DNA of 64,000 nt from NCBI RefSeq assembly GCF_017873215.1, contig NZ_JAGGKA010000006.1:124001-188000 (forward strand), written 5' to 3'. The notes under the pieces were generated by a model. That model was not told where the DNA came from. It did no database searches and saw only the letters and a list, made by a program, of their open reading frames with translations. Source of the stretch: Clostridium tetanomorphum. Lineage in GTDB: Bacteria; Bacillota; Clostridia; Clostridiales; Clostridiaceae. A program made the position numbers and the translations under genes. This document shows positions 37,576 to 45,502 of this stretch, piece after piece (position 1 is the first letter of the stretch; every line of letters begins with the position of its first letter).

Positions 37576-38373
37576 CTATTTCTTTTCTTCAGTATTTAAA
37601 GTACCAAGCATATTTATAAGTAATAATCCAATTCCTGCTAAAACCTTATAACCTACAGCAAAGTTCATCCAAAAAATTGTACCAGAACTATATAGCATTC
37701 CTGCTTCTCCCTGATTATATATTACATTTTTGAAAAAATTATATCCATATACCACTCCTAAAGTTGCTAAAAGTAAAAGACTCAAAGCTCCTATATTTTC
37801 ATAGAACTTAATTTTTTCTATATTAAATACTTTAGCTACTTTTCCAATACCATAAGCTAGATATATGATAGTAACAGCTGAAGCTATTAAAACTCCTCCT
37901 TGAAACCCTCCTCCTGGGCTCAAATGTCCATGCAATATAACATATACTCCCAAAGTTAAACTAATAGGCAATACTATATTAGCTGTAGATACTATTATTG
38001 AATCTCTTTCAATACCCACTTTAGTTTTGTTATCTATTTCTTTCATAACTTCAAAATTACTTTTAAATTTCTCATCCTTCTCTAAATTCTTATCTTTTGA
38101 TTTAGTTGAATTTTTTTTATAACTTCTAAGTATTGCTGCAGACCCTGATACTGCTGTAAATAATACAAATGATTCTCCTAATGTATCATATCCTCTAAAA
38201 TCAAAGACAATAGCAGTTACTGCATTTATGGCTCTGGTCTTTTCTAAAGTATTTTTTACAATTATGCTGCTTATTCCTCCATATGTAGATGGCAAAGTTA
38301 TCATGGAAAAGCTTATGTATATAAAAAAAAGGAAAAGCACACTCAATGAAAACCATGTTAAAAATCTTTTCAT
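37576..38373 (-). CDS. Fused MbhE-MrpB (MbhE/MbhF-like) subunit
   Basis: The N-terminal 85 residues match MbhE (AINAVTAIVFDFRGYDTLGE), then a charged cytoplasmic linker (about 85-125, Lys/Glu rich), then an MnhB/MrpB domain (VLPISLTLGVYVILHGHLSP, GGGFQGGVLIASAVTI). In Pyrococcus Mbh these are two proteins; here one 265-residue polypeptide carries both. It lies between the MbhD- and MrpC-like genes, in the same order as the separate genes. Confidence 0.85.
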   Translation of the reverse strand: MKRFLTWFSLSVLFLFFIYISFSMITLPSTYGGISSIIVKNTLEKTRAINAVTAIVFDFRGYDTLGESFVLFTAVSGSAAILRSYKKNSTKSKDKNLEKDEKFKSNFEVMKEIDNKTKVGIERDSIIVSTANIVLPISLTLGVYVILHGHLSPGGGFQGGVLIASAVTIIYLAYGIGKVAKVFNIEKIKFYENIGALSLLLLATLGVVYGYNFFKNVIYNQGEAGMLYSSGTIFWMNFAVGYKVLAGIGLLLINMLGTLNTEEKK

Positions 38374-38636
38374 TTCTCCTCTTCCTCCCTTTCTGCTACT
38401 TTTTTTAAAGTAATTATAAATATAAATGGTGTAAGTATTGCTCCAACTGCTCCTTCTGCTATAGCAACATCAGGAGCTCTTAATAATAAAAATTCTAAGG
38501 CAATAAATGTTCCTACTGCAGAAGATGCAATTATACACGGTAAAATATCATCAATTATTGCGGTAAAAATAGCTGACACTACTATTCCTATTACTACTAT
38601 AATGTTTAAAAAACTAATATTAAATAATGACGTCAT
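38370..38636 (-). CDS. MbhD-like subunit (DUF4040, MrpA C-terminal part)
   Basis: An 88-residue protein of three helices with the DUF4040/MbhD signature (AVGTFIALEFLLLRAPDVAI, AEGAVGAILTPFIF). It corresponds to a C-terminal segment of MrpA. The full antiporter-like part of MrpA is absent, as in Mbh. It overlaps the next gene by four bases. Confidence 0.85.
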   Translation of the reverse strand: MTSLFNISFLNIIVVIGIVVSAIFTAIIDDILPCIIASSAVGTFIALEFLLLRAPDVAIAEGAVGAILTPFIFIITLKKVAEREEEEK

Positions 38637-38972
38637 CTATTTTCCCTCCTCAGCTTTTTCATAAGAGCTTTTTTGTAACATAGATGTTCCAATTTTATAG
38701 GCTGCTTTAGTCATTGCATGAGATGCAGCTGGATTGGTTAAAATAATAAATACTCCCATAGTTATAGACTTTATCCCTATAGCTGTATTACCAATATAAA
38801 AACCATAAATAGATGCTGCTATAAGTACGGGAAGTCCTCCCATAGTTACTATATTAGTTGAAGAATGAATTCTACAAAAAGTATCTGGCATTCTTAACAT
38901 TCCTACAACCCCTGCTAATATAAAAAATAAACCTATGATTAGAAATAAATCTATAATAATTTTTACTATCAT
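38637..38972 (-). CDS. mrpG: Antiporter-like subunit MrpG (MbhC-like)
   Basis: A 111-residue protein with three helices and the MnhG pattern (GLFFILAGVVGMLRMPDTFC, RIHSSTNIVTMGGLPVLI, ILTNPAASHAMTKAAY). It overlaps mrpF by four bases. Confidence 0.9.
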   Translation of the reverse strand: MIVKIIIDLFLIIGLFFILAGVVGMLRMPDTFCRIHSSTNIVTMGGLPVLIAASIYGFYIGNTAIGIKSITMGVFIILTNPAASHAMTKAAYKIGTSMLQKSSYEKAEEGK

Positions 38973-39232
38973 AGTTTCCCCTCCAAGTATTTAGAAATAA
39001 GAATAGTACCTATAAATCCAAGTAAAGTTATTATAAGTCCTAAATCTATATAAAGAGATCTTCCCTCATAACATCCAAATAAAACCATTACAAGTCCTAC
39101 CATAACATCAATAGAATCTACCGCTACAACTCTATCAATAATATTAGGTCCAATAAACACTCTATATAAAAGTAGAAAACTTAAAAAGATTATTAAAATA
39201 GATATGAAAATAAATTCAAATGACATATCCAT
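38969..39232 (-). CDS. mrpF: Antiporter-like subunit MrpF (MbhB-like)
   Basis: An 87-residue protein with three helices and the MrpF core RVFIGPNIIDRVVAVDSIDV. It is tightly coupled to mrpE and mrpG by overlaps of one and four bases. Confidence 0.9.
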   Translation of the reverse strand: MDMSFEFIFISILIIFLSFLLLYRVFIGPNIIDRVVAVDSIDVMVGLVMVLFGCYEGRSLYIDLGLIITLLGFIGTILISKYLEGKL

Positions 39233-39753
39233 TACTTAAAAATCCTCCTTATCCACGGTTCAAATGTTCCCTTTATAATTTGGGATGCTGCTTTTTCTTC
39301 TTTTGTTTTTACATCAATCCAATGTACATACATATATACCTTATCATTCTTCTCAATTATATTCATAGTAATAGTACCTGGAGTTAAAGTTATGCAATTT
39401 GCTAACATTGCTAAGCCATAATCTGATTTTAAATCTGTTTCTATTTTCACAATACCTGGATTAACATTTATCTTAGGTGAGAGCGCTCTTTTAGCTACAT
39501 CCCAATTGGCTTTTACAAGTTCTAATGTATAGCTAGGTATAAACATTAGTAACCACAATATTCTATTTTTTTTTAATATCCAAAATGGATCTTCTTTAAT
39601 GAAAAAAGATGAAGCAAAGATTCCTATAAATACAGAGACTATAATGCCTCCAATCAGCTCTTCTCCTATATTAGATATAGAATAACTTCCAATATAGATA
39701 AGCCATAGAATAAAAGAAAATATAGCTGTTGAAAATATGGATTTAGCTTTCAT
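39232..39753 (-). CDS. mrpE: Antiporter-like subunit MrpE (MbhA-like)
   Basis: A 173-residue subunit with two or three N-terminal helices and a cytoplasmic domain typical of MrpE (NPGIVKIETDLKSDYGLAML, ANCITLTPGTITMNI). It is the first gene of the Mrp module, 11 bases after hypB, so maturation and structural genes are cotranscribed. Confidence 0.88.
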   Translation of the reverse strand: MKAKSIFSTAIFSFILWLIYIGSYSISNIGEELIGGIIVSVFIGIFASSFFIKEDPFWILKKNRILWLLMFIPSYTLELVKANWDVAKRALSPKINVNPGIVKIETDLKSDYGLAMLANCITLTPGTITMNIIEKNDKVYMYVHWIDVKTKEEKAASQIIKGTFEPWIRRIFK

Positions 39754-39764
39754 TTTATTCCTCC

Positions 39765-40415
39765 TTATCTATTTTTCATCTTACTTTGCAACCAGTTTAC
39801 AAATTCATCTACTCCATCACCAGTAATAGAGTTAACACTAAATATTTGAATATTGGGATTAGCTCCTTTTCCTTTTTCCTTAATTCTTTCTTCATTAAAA
39901 TTAAAATATTCTTTTAAGTCATATTTACTAATTATCAAAGCATTTGCATTGGCAAACATCAATGGATATTTTTCCACTTTATCGTCTCCCTCAGGAATAC
40001 TTAATAAAGCAATTTTTAAATGCTCCCCTATTTGAAATTCAGCTGGACATACTAAATTTCCTATATTCTCAACTATTAATATATCTAAATCATTTAAATT
40101 AAACTCTGGTAATATTTTCTTTATAGACATAGCCTCTATATGGCAAGCCCCTTCTGTATTAAGTTGAACTACAGGTATATTCATTGATGCAATTTTTTCA
40201 GCATCCAATTTCCCAGCTATATCTCCTTCTATTACAGCCACTTTATATTCACTTCTTAATTTTTCAATTAATTTAGTTATAAATGTAGTTTTACCACCGC
40301 CAGGTGATCCCATAACATTTATCATGAATATACCTTTTTCATTTAATAATTCTTGTATTTCGTTATGACAATTTTCATTCCACTCCATAATTTGTCTAAC
40401 AACCTTTATTTCCAT
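39765..40415 (-). CDS. hypB: Hydrogenase nickel-incorporation GTPase HypB
   Basis: HypB is a SIMIBI-class GTPase that with HypA inserts nickel into the hydrogenase large subunit. The 216-residue protein has VMGSPGGGKTTFITKL (Walker A, near residue 33), VIEGDIAGKLDAEKI, TEGACHIEA with metal-site Cys-His, and IVENIGNLVCPAEF. It lacks the His-rich N-terminal nickel-storage stretch found in some homologues. Confidence 0.95.
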   Translation of the reverse strand: MEIKVVRQIMEWNENCHNEIQELLNEKGIFMINVMGSPGGGKTTFITKLIEKLRSEYKVAVIEGDIAGKLDAEKIASMNIPVVQLNTEGACHIEAMSIKKILPEFNLNDLDILIVENIGNLVCPAEFQIGEHLKIALLSIPEGDDKVEKYPLMFANANALIISKYDLKEYFNFNEERIKEKGKGANPNIQIFSVNSITGDGVDEFVNWLQSKMKNR

Positions 40416-40418
40416 AGT

Positions 40419-40760
40419 TTACTCTCCTTTTATAGAATCTATATAAAATTCATTTCCCTTTAAAATTTTAATATTAAAACTATTACAATTTGGGCAACAA
40501 AAATTTATTTTTTCCATAACACATATATTATTGCAATCTCTACATTGTATTTCTATTGGAATTCTTTCAACTTTTATTTCTGCTCCCTGTAATATAGAGT
40601 CTTTGCTTATTATGTCAAAATAATATTGTATGCACTGCGGTACTATTCCAGATAGCTCTCCCACCTTTAGTCTTATTTCTTCAATCTTTTTTAAATTATT
40701 TTTATTTCCTTCTTCTATACAAATCTTTACAATGCTTTGTGTTAAAGATAGTTCATGCAT
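40419..40760 (-). CDS. hypA: Hydrogenase maturation nickel-binding protein HypA
   Basis: The 113-residue protein starts MHELSLTQSIVKICIEEG, whose His2 is the nickel ligand of the family, and has zinc motifs CRDC and CPNC about 15 residues apart near the C-terminus. The frame is open upstream, but the ATG at 40760 follows the stop of the large-subunit gene by one base and gives the conserved MHE start. It passes nickel to HypB. Confidence 0.93.
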   Translation of the reverse strand: MHELSLTQSIVKICIEEGNKNNLKKIEEIRLKVGELSGIVPQCIQYYFDIISKDSILQGAEIKVERIPIEIQCRDCNNICVMEKINFCCPNCNSFNIKILKGNEFYIDSIKGE

Positions 40761-40761
40761 T

Positions 40762-41844
40762 TTATCTGTCCAAGCATGAGAAACAAGGATCAATGCTTGC
40801 TACTATAAGTCCAGCATCTGCTATAGTATTTCCTTTAAGCATGGCTGGCAATGAAGCTGCATTTCTAAAGGTAGGCACATGTATATTTACTCTTCTATTC
40901 CCTTGTCCTCCGTCTGTAACTATATAATAAGTCAATTCACCTCTTGGCGCTTCAATTCTAACACAATATTCTCCCGCTGGAACCCTTGGAATTTTAAAAC
41001 CTAAATTTATTGGAGTATCAGGCATATTTTGAGCTGCTTGAGTTATTATTCTAATACTTTCTCCAATTTCTAAAAGTCTAACTAATACTCTTGAAAATAC
41101 ATCTCCATTCTTCTGTACAATCATATTAAAATTGAAATCTTCATAAGAACAATATGGATCTATTTTTCTTACATCAACTTCTAGTCCTGAAGCTCTTCCA
41201 TGTGGCCCTGAAAGTCCATATATCCATGCCTCATCATAACTTAATATCCCAACTTTTTTTGTTCTCATGGCTATAGTTTTATCTCCTCCGAATATATCTA
41301 ATATTCTTTCATAAGGCTCTTTCATTTCTTCAATAATCATTAAAAGATCATTTAATGATTTTTCGTCTATATCTCTTCTAGCGCCTCCAATTATATTCAT
41401 TGCATAATTTACTCTATTTCCAGTTAAAGTTTCTAAAGCTTCCATAACCTTTTCCCTTGCAGAAAAAGTGTACATAAAAGCACTATCAAAACCTATTATA
41501 TGAGCAGCTAATCCTAGAAGTAAAAAATGAGAATGTAATCTTTCTAATTCAGAAATTATTACCCTTATATAAGACCCTCTTTTTGGCACTTCTAATCCAG
41601 CAATATTCTCAATCCCTAAACAATAAGCTAAACTATGTGAGTGAGAACATATACCACATACTCTTTCTACTAAAGTTATAGTTTGTATAAAGTTTTTTTC
41701 TTGTGCTAATTTTTCTATTCCTCTATTGTTATACCCAATATAAACCTGTGCATCTTCTATAGATTCGCCATCAGTATAAAGTTTTACATGTACTGGTTCT
41801 TCTAAAGCTGGGTGATATGGTCCAATTGGAATTACGTAACTCAT
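40762..41844 (-). CDS. [NiFe]-hydrogenase large subunit, group 4 (NuoD/MbhL-like)
   Basis: This subunit holds the Ni-Fe centre. The four cysteines are in ERVCGICSHSHS (Cys63 and Cys66) and DPCFSCLDR (Cys354 and Cys357), so it is a true hydrogenase rather than a complex I homologue that lost the site. The protein stops at Arg360 directly after the second motif, with no C-terminal extension to be removed by a maturation protease. It lies between the NuoC-like gene and hypA. Confidence 0.93.
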   Translation of the reverse strand: MSYVIPIGPYHPALEEPVHVKLYTDGESIEDAQVYIGYNNRGIEKLAQEKNFIQTITLVERVCGICSHSHSLAYCLGIENIAGLEVPKRGSYIRVIISELERLHSHFLLLGLAAHIIGFDSAFMYTFSAREKVMEALETLTGNRVNYAMNIIGGARRDIDEKSLNDLLMIIEEMKEPYERILDIFGGDKTIAMRTKKVGILSYDEAWIYGLSGPHGRASGLEVDVRKIDPYCSYEDFNFNMIVQKNGDVFSRVLVRLLEIGESIRIITQAAQNMPDTPINLGFKIPRVPAGEYCVRIEAPRGELTYYIVTDGGQGNRRVNIHVPTFRNAASLPAMLKGNTIADAGLIVASIDPCFSCLDR

Positions 41845-41886
41845 ACTTCATACCTCATCTTTCTAATATTGATGTTATATAAATTT

Positions 41887-42276
41887 TTATCCTTCATTTT
41901 TTACTTTATACTTTTTTCTTAATTCTTCCATAGGTGTTACAAGTATCTGTCCAGAGCCATCAAAATCATCTGGCAAAAATAGTCTATCTCCCTTATTTAA
42001 TCCGTCAAATTCAATGTCCATTACTTCACATATATCCTCTTCACACCACTGTGCAGAACCTTTATATATATGGGTAATTGTGGGAAGTACTTTCTCTCCT
42101 TTGCATATAAATGTTTTTAGATTTCCATCTATATCAAAATTATATGCTATTACATTGTTTCCTTCTTTATCTACATATCCATTCATAATTACAAGTCTTC
42201 TCTTTTCATTTAACATATTTTCAGCCATTTTTATAATTTCATCTTTAGATACATATGTTATATCACTTTTATGCAT
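41887..42276 (-). CDS. Hydrogenase soluble subunit, NuoC/MbhK-like
   Basis: A 129-residue protein with the 30-kDa-subunit pattern: ITHIYKGSAQWCEEDICEVM, DIEFDGLNKGDRLFLPDDFD. In complex I and Mbh it packs against the large subunit. The match is weaker than for the other subunits but the position, directly before the large subunit, supports it. Confidence 0.8.
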   Translation of the reverse strand: MHKSDITYVSKDEIIKMAENMLNEKRRLVIMNGYVDKEGNNVIAYNFDIDGNLKTFICKGEKVLPTITHIYKGSAQWCEEDICEVMDIEFDGLNKGDRLFLPDDFDGSGQILVTPMEELRKKYKVKNEG

Positions 42277-42291
42277 AACTACATTCTCCTT

Positions 42292-43290
42292 TTAACATAT
42301 TCTAGGTAAAAGATCATAGGTTAACTTATTTAAAATCCTTTTTCCTCCAAAAGCTGTGTTAAGAAGTATTTTAGAATTTGTATAATCTACTACTTCTCCT
42401 ATAATTCTTGCATTTGTACATCCAATATTCATTAAATCTTCTATTATATTTTCACAGACTTCTTCTGATATAATTGCCACAGCTTTCCCTTCATTTGCTA
42501 TATATAAAGGATCTAATCCTAATAATTTACATGCTCCTATTACTTCTCTATCTATTGGTATCTTCTCTTCCTCAATTTGTATAGAAAAATTTTCTCTTTC
42601 TACAAATTCATTTAAAGTAGTAGCCAATCCCCCTCTAGTTGGATCTCTTAGTATTTTTACTTTCTCCTTATATTTTAAAATAGTATATACTATTTTATTT
42701 AAAGGAGCACAATCAGACTTTATAGTATTTTCTAACAAACTTTCTCTTGCACATAAAATTGATATACCATGATTTCCTATACTACCAGTTAATATTACCT
42801 TATCACCTACTTTTATTCCTTTTTTATCTAAATCTACACCTAAAATTTTTTCTCCTATACCAGCAGTATTTATATATATCCCATGGCCATGACCTTTATC
42901 TACTACCTTAGTGTCTCCGGTTACCACTTGTACTTTAGCCTCTTCTGCTGTTTTTTTTATAGAAAAAATTATTTTCTTTAGTTCATCTATTTTAAAACCC
43001 TCTTCTAAAATTAATGATAGACTCAAATATTTAGGAACACTTCCACACATTAATAAATCATTTACCGTACCACAAACACTTAATTTACCAATATCTCCTC
43101 CTGGGAAAAAATAAGGATTAATTACAAAACTATCAGAAGAAAAAGCTATTTCCTCTGATATATTAAGTAAAGCACCATCCCCTAACACATTTAATTTTTC
43201 ATTTCCTATAGCAGGTACTATTATTTCTTCAATAAGATTAGAAGTTTTTTTCCCTCCATTACCATAAGACATAGATATAAATTCATCCAA
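42292..43290 (-). CDS. hypE: Hydrogenase maturation protein HypE
   Basis: HypE dehydrates a carbamoyl group on its C-terminal cysteine to make the cyanide ligand of the active-site iron. The 332-residue PurM-like protein ends LLPRIC, the required cysteine, and shows SYGNGGKKTSNLI, GDGALL, FSSDSFVI, VTGDTKVVDKG and RDPTRGGLATTLNE. The carbamoyl donor HypF is not encoded in this window. Confidence 0.95.
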   Translation of the reverse strand: MDEFISMSYGNGGKKTSNLIEEIIVPAIGNEKLNVLGDGALLNISEEIAFSSDSFVINPYFFPGGDIGKLSVCGTVNDLLMCGSVPKYLSLSLILEEGFKIDELKKIIFSIKKTAEEAKVQVVTGDTKVVDKGHGHGIYINTAGIGEKILGVDLDKKGIKVGDKVILTGSIGNHGISILCARESLLENTIKSDCAPLNKIVYTILKYKEKVKILRDPTRGGLATTLNEFVERENFSIQIEEEKIPIDREVIGACKLLGLDPLYIANEGKAVAIISEEVCENIIEDLMNIGCTNARIIGEVVDYTNSKILLNTAFGGKRILNKLTYDLLPRIC

Positions 43291-43315
43291 AAATAAAACC
43301 CCTTTTCTTTTCCAT

Positions 43316-44377
43316 TCAATCTAAATACTTATAATAAGATGCACAACTGCCCTCTACGGATACCATACAAGGACCTATGGGATTTTCTGGAGTACATATT
43401 TTTTTAAATAGTTTGCACTCTGTAGGTTTTTTAATACCCTTTAAAATCTCACCACATTGACAAATATTATGTTCATTAAATTTATATTCAAATGGATATA
43501 TATTTTCTATATCATATTGTTTATATTTGTGTTTTATTTTAAATCCACTATCATTTATAATGCCAATTCCTCTCCAGTAATCTTCTTTCTTGCAGAATAC
43601 CTCTTCTATAGTTCTCAAAGCCATTGTATTTCCTTCTTTACTAACAACAGATGTATAGAAATTTTTTAATTCAATCTTTTCTTCTTTAATCATTTTTACT
43701 ATGTGAAAAAGAGCTAAAATTATCTCATCCATATTAAATCCCGCTATTACACCAGCACATTTATAATGTTTTAAAAACTTAAATCCATTTTCACCTATTA
43801 TCACTCCAACATGCCCCGGACATAAAAATCCTTGAATATTTAACTGCCTATCTTCTAGCAATGATCTCATTACAGGTTCTACACTTTTATGCAAAGATAA
43901 AACATAAAAGTTATTAACTTTTTTATCCTTAGCTTCTTTTATAGCTACAGCAGTATGAGGAGTAGTAGTTTCAAATCCTATTCCTAAAAATAATATTCTT
44001 TTATGTGGATTTTTTATAGCTAAATTTAAAGCATCTATACTAGAATAAACTATTCTTATATCTGCCCCTAAAGCTTTAGCTTTCTCTAAAGATATATTTA
44101 ATTTAGATCCTGGTACTCTTATCATATCTCCATATGTGGCTACAGTAATATTTTCATGAAGAGCTAAATTGTATATATAATCTATATATTGATTATGGGT
44201 AACACATACAGGACATCCTGGGCCAGAAATAAGATTTATATTAGAATTCAATAAACTTCTTATACCAAATTTACTAATAGCTTCAGTATGGGTACCACAT
44301 ACTTCCATAATGTTAATTTCTTTATCATAAGAATTTATTTCATCTATAATCTTTAAATATTTATTTTTATAAAAAAT
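43316..44377 (-). CDS. hypD: Hydrogenase maturation protein HypD, probable ATT start
   Basis: HypD is the iron-sulfur scaffold on which HypC and HypE assemble Fe(CN)2CO. MEVCGTHTEAI, GPGCPVCVTHNQY, LGIGFETTTPHTA, CPGHVGVIIG and the C-terminal Cys cluster (CQCGEIL, CKLFKKIC, CMVSVEGSC) are intact. The first ATG, at 44308, falls on a conserved motif, but homologues have about 25-30 residues before it. The frame continues upstream to a TAA at 44384-44386, encoding FYKNKYLKIIDEINSYDKEI, which looks like that missing part. AAAGGAGG lies nine bases before an in-frame ATT at 44377; no ATG, GTG or TTG is available. Confidence 0.88.
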   Translation of the reverse strand: MFYKNKYLKIIDEINSYDKEINIMEVCGTHTEAISKFGIRSLLNSNINLISGPGCPVCVTHNQYIDYIYNLALHENITVATYGDMIRVPGSKLNISLEKAKALGADIRIVYSSIDALNLAIKNPHKRILFLGIGFETTTPHTAVAIKEAKDKKVNNFYVLSLHKSVEPVMRSLLEDRQLNIQGFLCPGHVGVIIGENGFKFLKHYKCAGVIAGFNMDEIILALFHIVKMIKEEKIELKNFYTSVVSKEGNTMALRTIEEVFCKKEDYWRGIGIINDSGFKIKHKYKQYDIENIYPFEYKFNEHNICQCGEILKGIKKPTECKLFKKICTPENPIGPCMVSVEGSCASYYKYLD

Positions 44378-44397
44378 ATAAAATTACCTCCTTTAAT

Positions 44398-44625
44398 CTA
44401 TATTGATTTATTATGATATTCTATAGTCTTCATTATATCTATTATTTCATTAGCTTCTTTTTCTTTAATTAAGTCCAATGCAAATCCTGCATGTGTCATA
44501 ACATAATCCCCTATTTTCACACTAGGTAAAAAATCTATTCTTATTTTCTTCTTTATTCCATAAACTTCTCCTAAAGCTTCTTTATCATTAACCTCTAATA
44601 TCTTAACTGGAATACCAATACACAT
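44398..44625 (-). CDS. hypC: Hydrogenase maturation chaperone HypC
   Basis: A 75-residue HypC/HupF protein starting MCIGIPVKILEV, whose Cys2 binds the iron precursor, with GDYVMTHAGFALDLI downstream. It carries the Fe(CN)2CO unit to the large subunit with HypD. It is the first gene of the operon, with AAGGGAGG before the ATG. Confidence 0.93.
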   Translation of the reverse strand: MCIGIPVKILEVNDKEALGEVYGIKKKIRIDFLPSVKIGDYVMTHAGFALDLIKEKEANEIIDIMKTIEYHNKSI

Positions 44626-44913
44626 AAAGTACCTCCCTTAGATTAGATTAAAGTATAAATTTAACATTTAACCATATATTCCCCACAAAATTAATTTAAT
44701 ATACTTGCTAATAATAAAACTAGTTTATTCTCTTAATAATATATGTTATACATGGTTAAACTAATAATTATAAAAGGGGTTTTTTAGTTTTAAATTTTAA
44801 AATACTATGTTATAATATAGCTAAATACTGCCATAACTACTATAATAGAGATTTTAGAAATAATTTTTATTATTAATTTATTAAGAAAATCTAATTGAAA
44901 AGGAGTCATACAT
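44626..44913. other. Divergent intergenic region upstream of hypC
   Basis: AT-rich spacer between hypC (minus) and a plus-strand gene. A perfect TATAAT at 44811-44816 faces the plus-strand gene with only a weak -35. TTTAACCAT near 44669 and ATGGTTAAA near 44753 form a widely spaced inverted repeat that could be an operator. No clear hypC promoter was found. Confidence 0.4.
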
Positions 44914-45321
44914 ATGGGTTTCACAGACAAATTAAATAAATATTATGCAGAAAATTATATAAAAAAATATGGAGATAGATTAGCACAAATTCAAGGTAAT
45001 GTAGTCTCCGTTAAAATTGAAGAAAAGACTATTCTTTGGATTCTTCATAAAATAACCGTTACATTACTAGTAAGACCTGACAGAAGCAAAAATATAGTTA
45101 AATGTACTTATAAGAAAAAAAAGTGGTTTAAAAAATTAGATTTTATTTCTATTTCTCAAGGAAACTATGTTTTAGTACAAGGACTTAAAGGTAAAAAAGG
45201 AAAAGAAAATAGAGAACAACTTGAAATTATGAATATAAGAAATCTTACTACAAAAAAAGATTTAATCCCTATTGAAGGTAAAGAGCCTAAAGTTCAAAAA
45301 GTTAAAACTCGATACAAATAG
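44914..45321 (+). CDS. Hypothetical protein, basic C-terminus
   Basis: A 135-residue soluble protein starting MGFTDKLNKYYAENYIKKYG, with a beta-rich middle (QIQGNVVSVKIEEKTILWIL, KITVTLLVRPD) and a very Lys-rich tail. The layout resembles a small barrel with nucleic-acid-like basic patches, but I recognise no family. An AAAGGAG site precedes the ATG and a strong terminator follows. Confidence 0.75.
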   Translation: MGFTDKLNKYYAENYIKKYGDRLAQIQGNVVSVKIEEKTILWILHKITVTLLVRPDRSKNIVKCTYKKKKWFKKLDFISISQGNYVLVQGLKGKKGKENREQLEIMNIRNLTTKKDLIPIEGKEPKVQKVKTRYK

Positions 45322-45328
45322 ATTGAAG

Positions 45329-45359
45329 AAAGGATTTTTGCAATGCAAAAATCCTTTTT
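45329..45359 (+). terminator. Terminator after the hypothetical gene
   Basis: Arms AAAGGATTTTTGCA and TGCAAAAATCCTTT are nearly contiguous (two- to three-base loop) and are followed by more T residues. Confidence 0.85.
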
Positions 45360-45502
45360 CTAATATTGTACTATGGATAATACCCTATATGATATAAATA
45401 ATATAAAAATATCTACAATTCTTAAAAGTAATTCTAAACTTCAAATGGATAAGCATCTTTTATAATAAAAATCCCACCTAAGATTAGAATCACTCGACTT
45501 TT

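Noticed and set aside
44640-44760. Sigma-54 promoter for the hydrogenase operon
   Set aside because: No GG-N10-GC core was found upstream of hypC.
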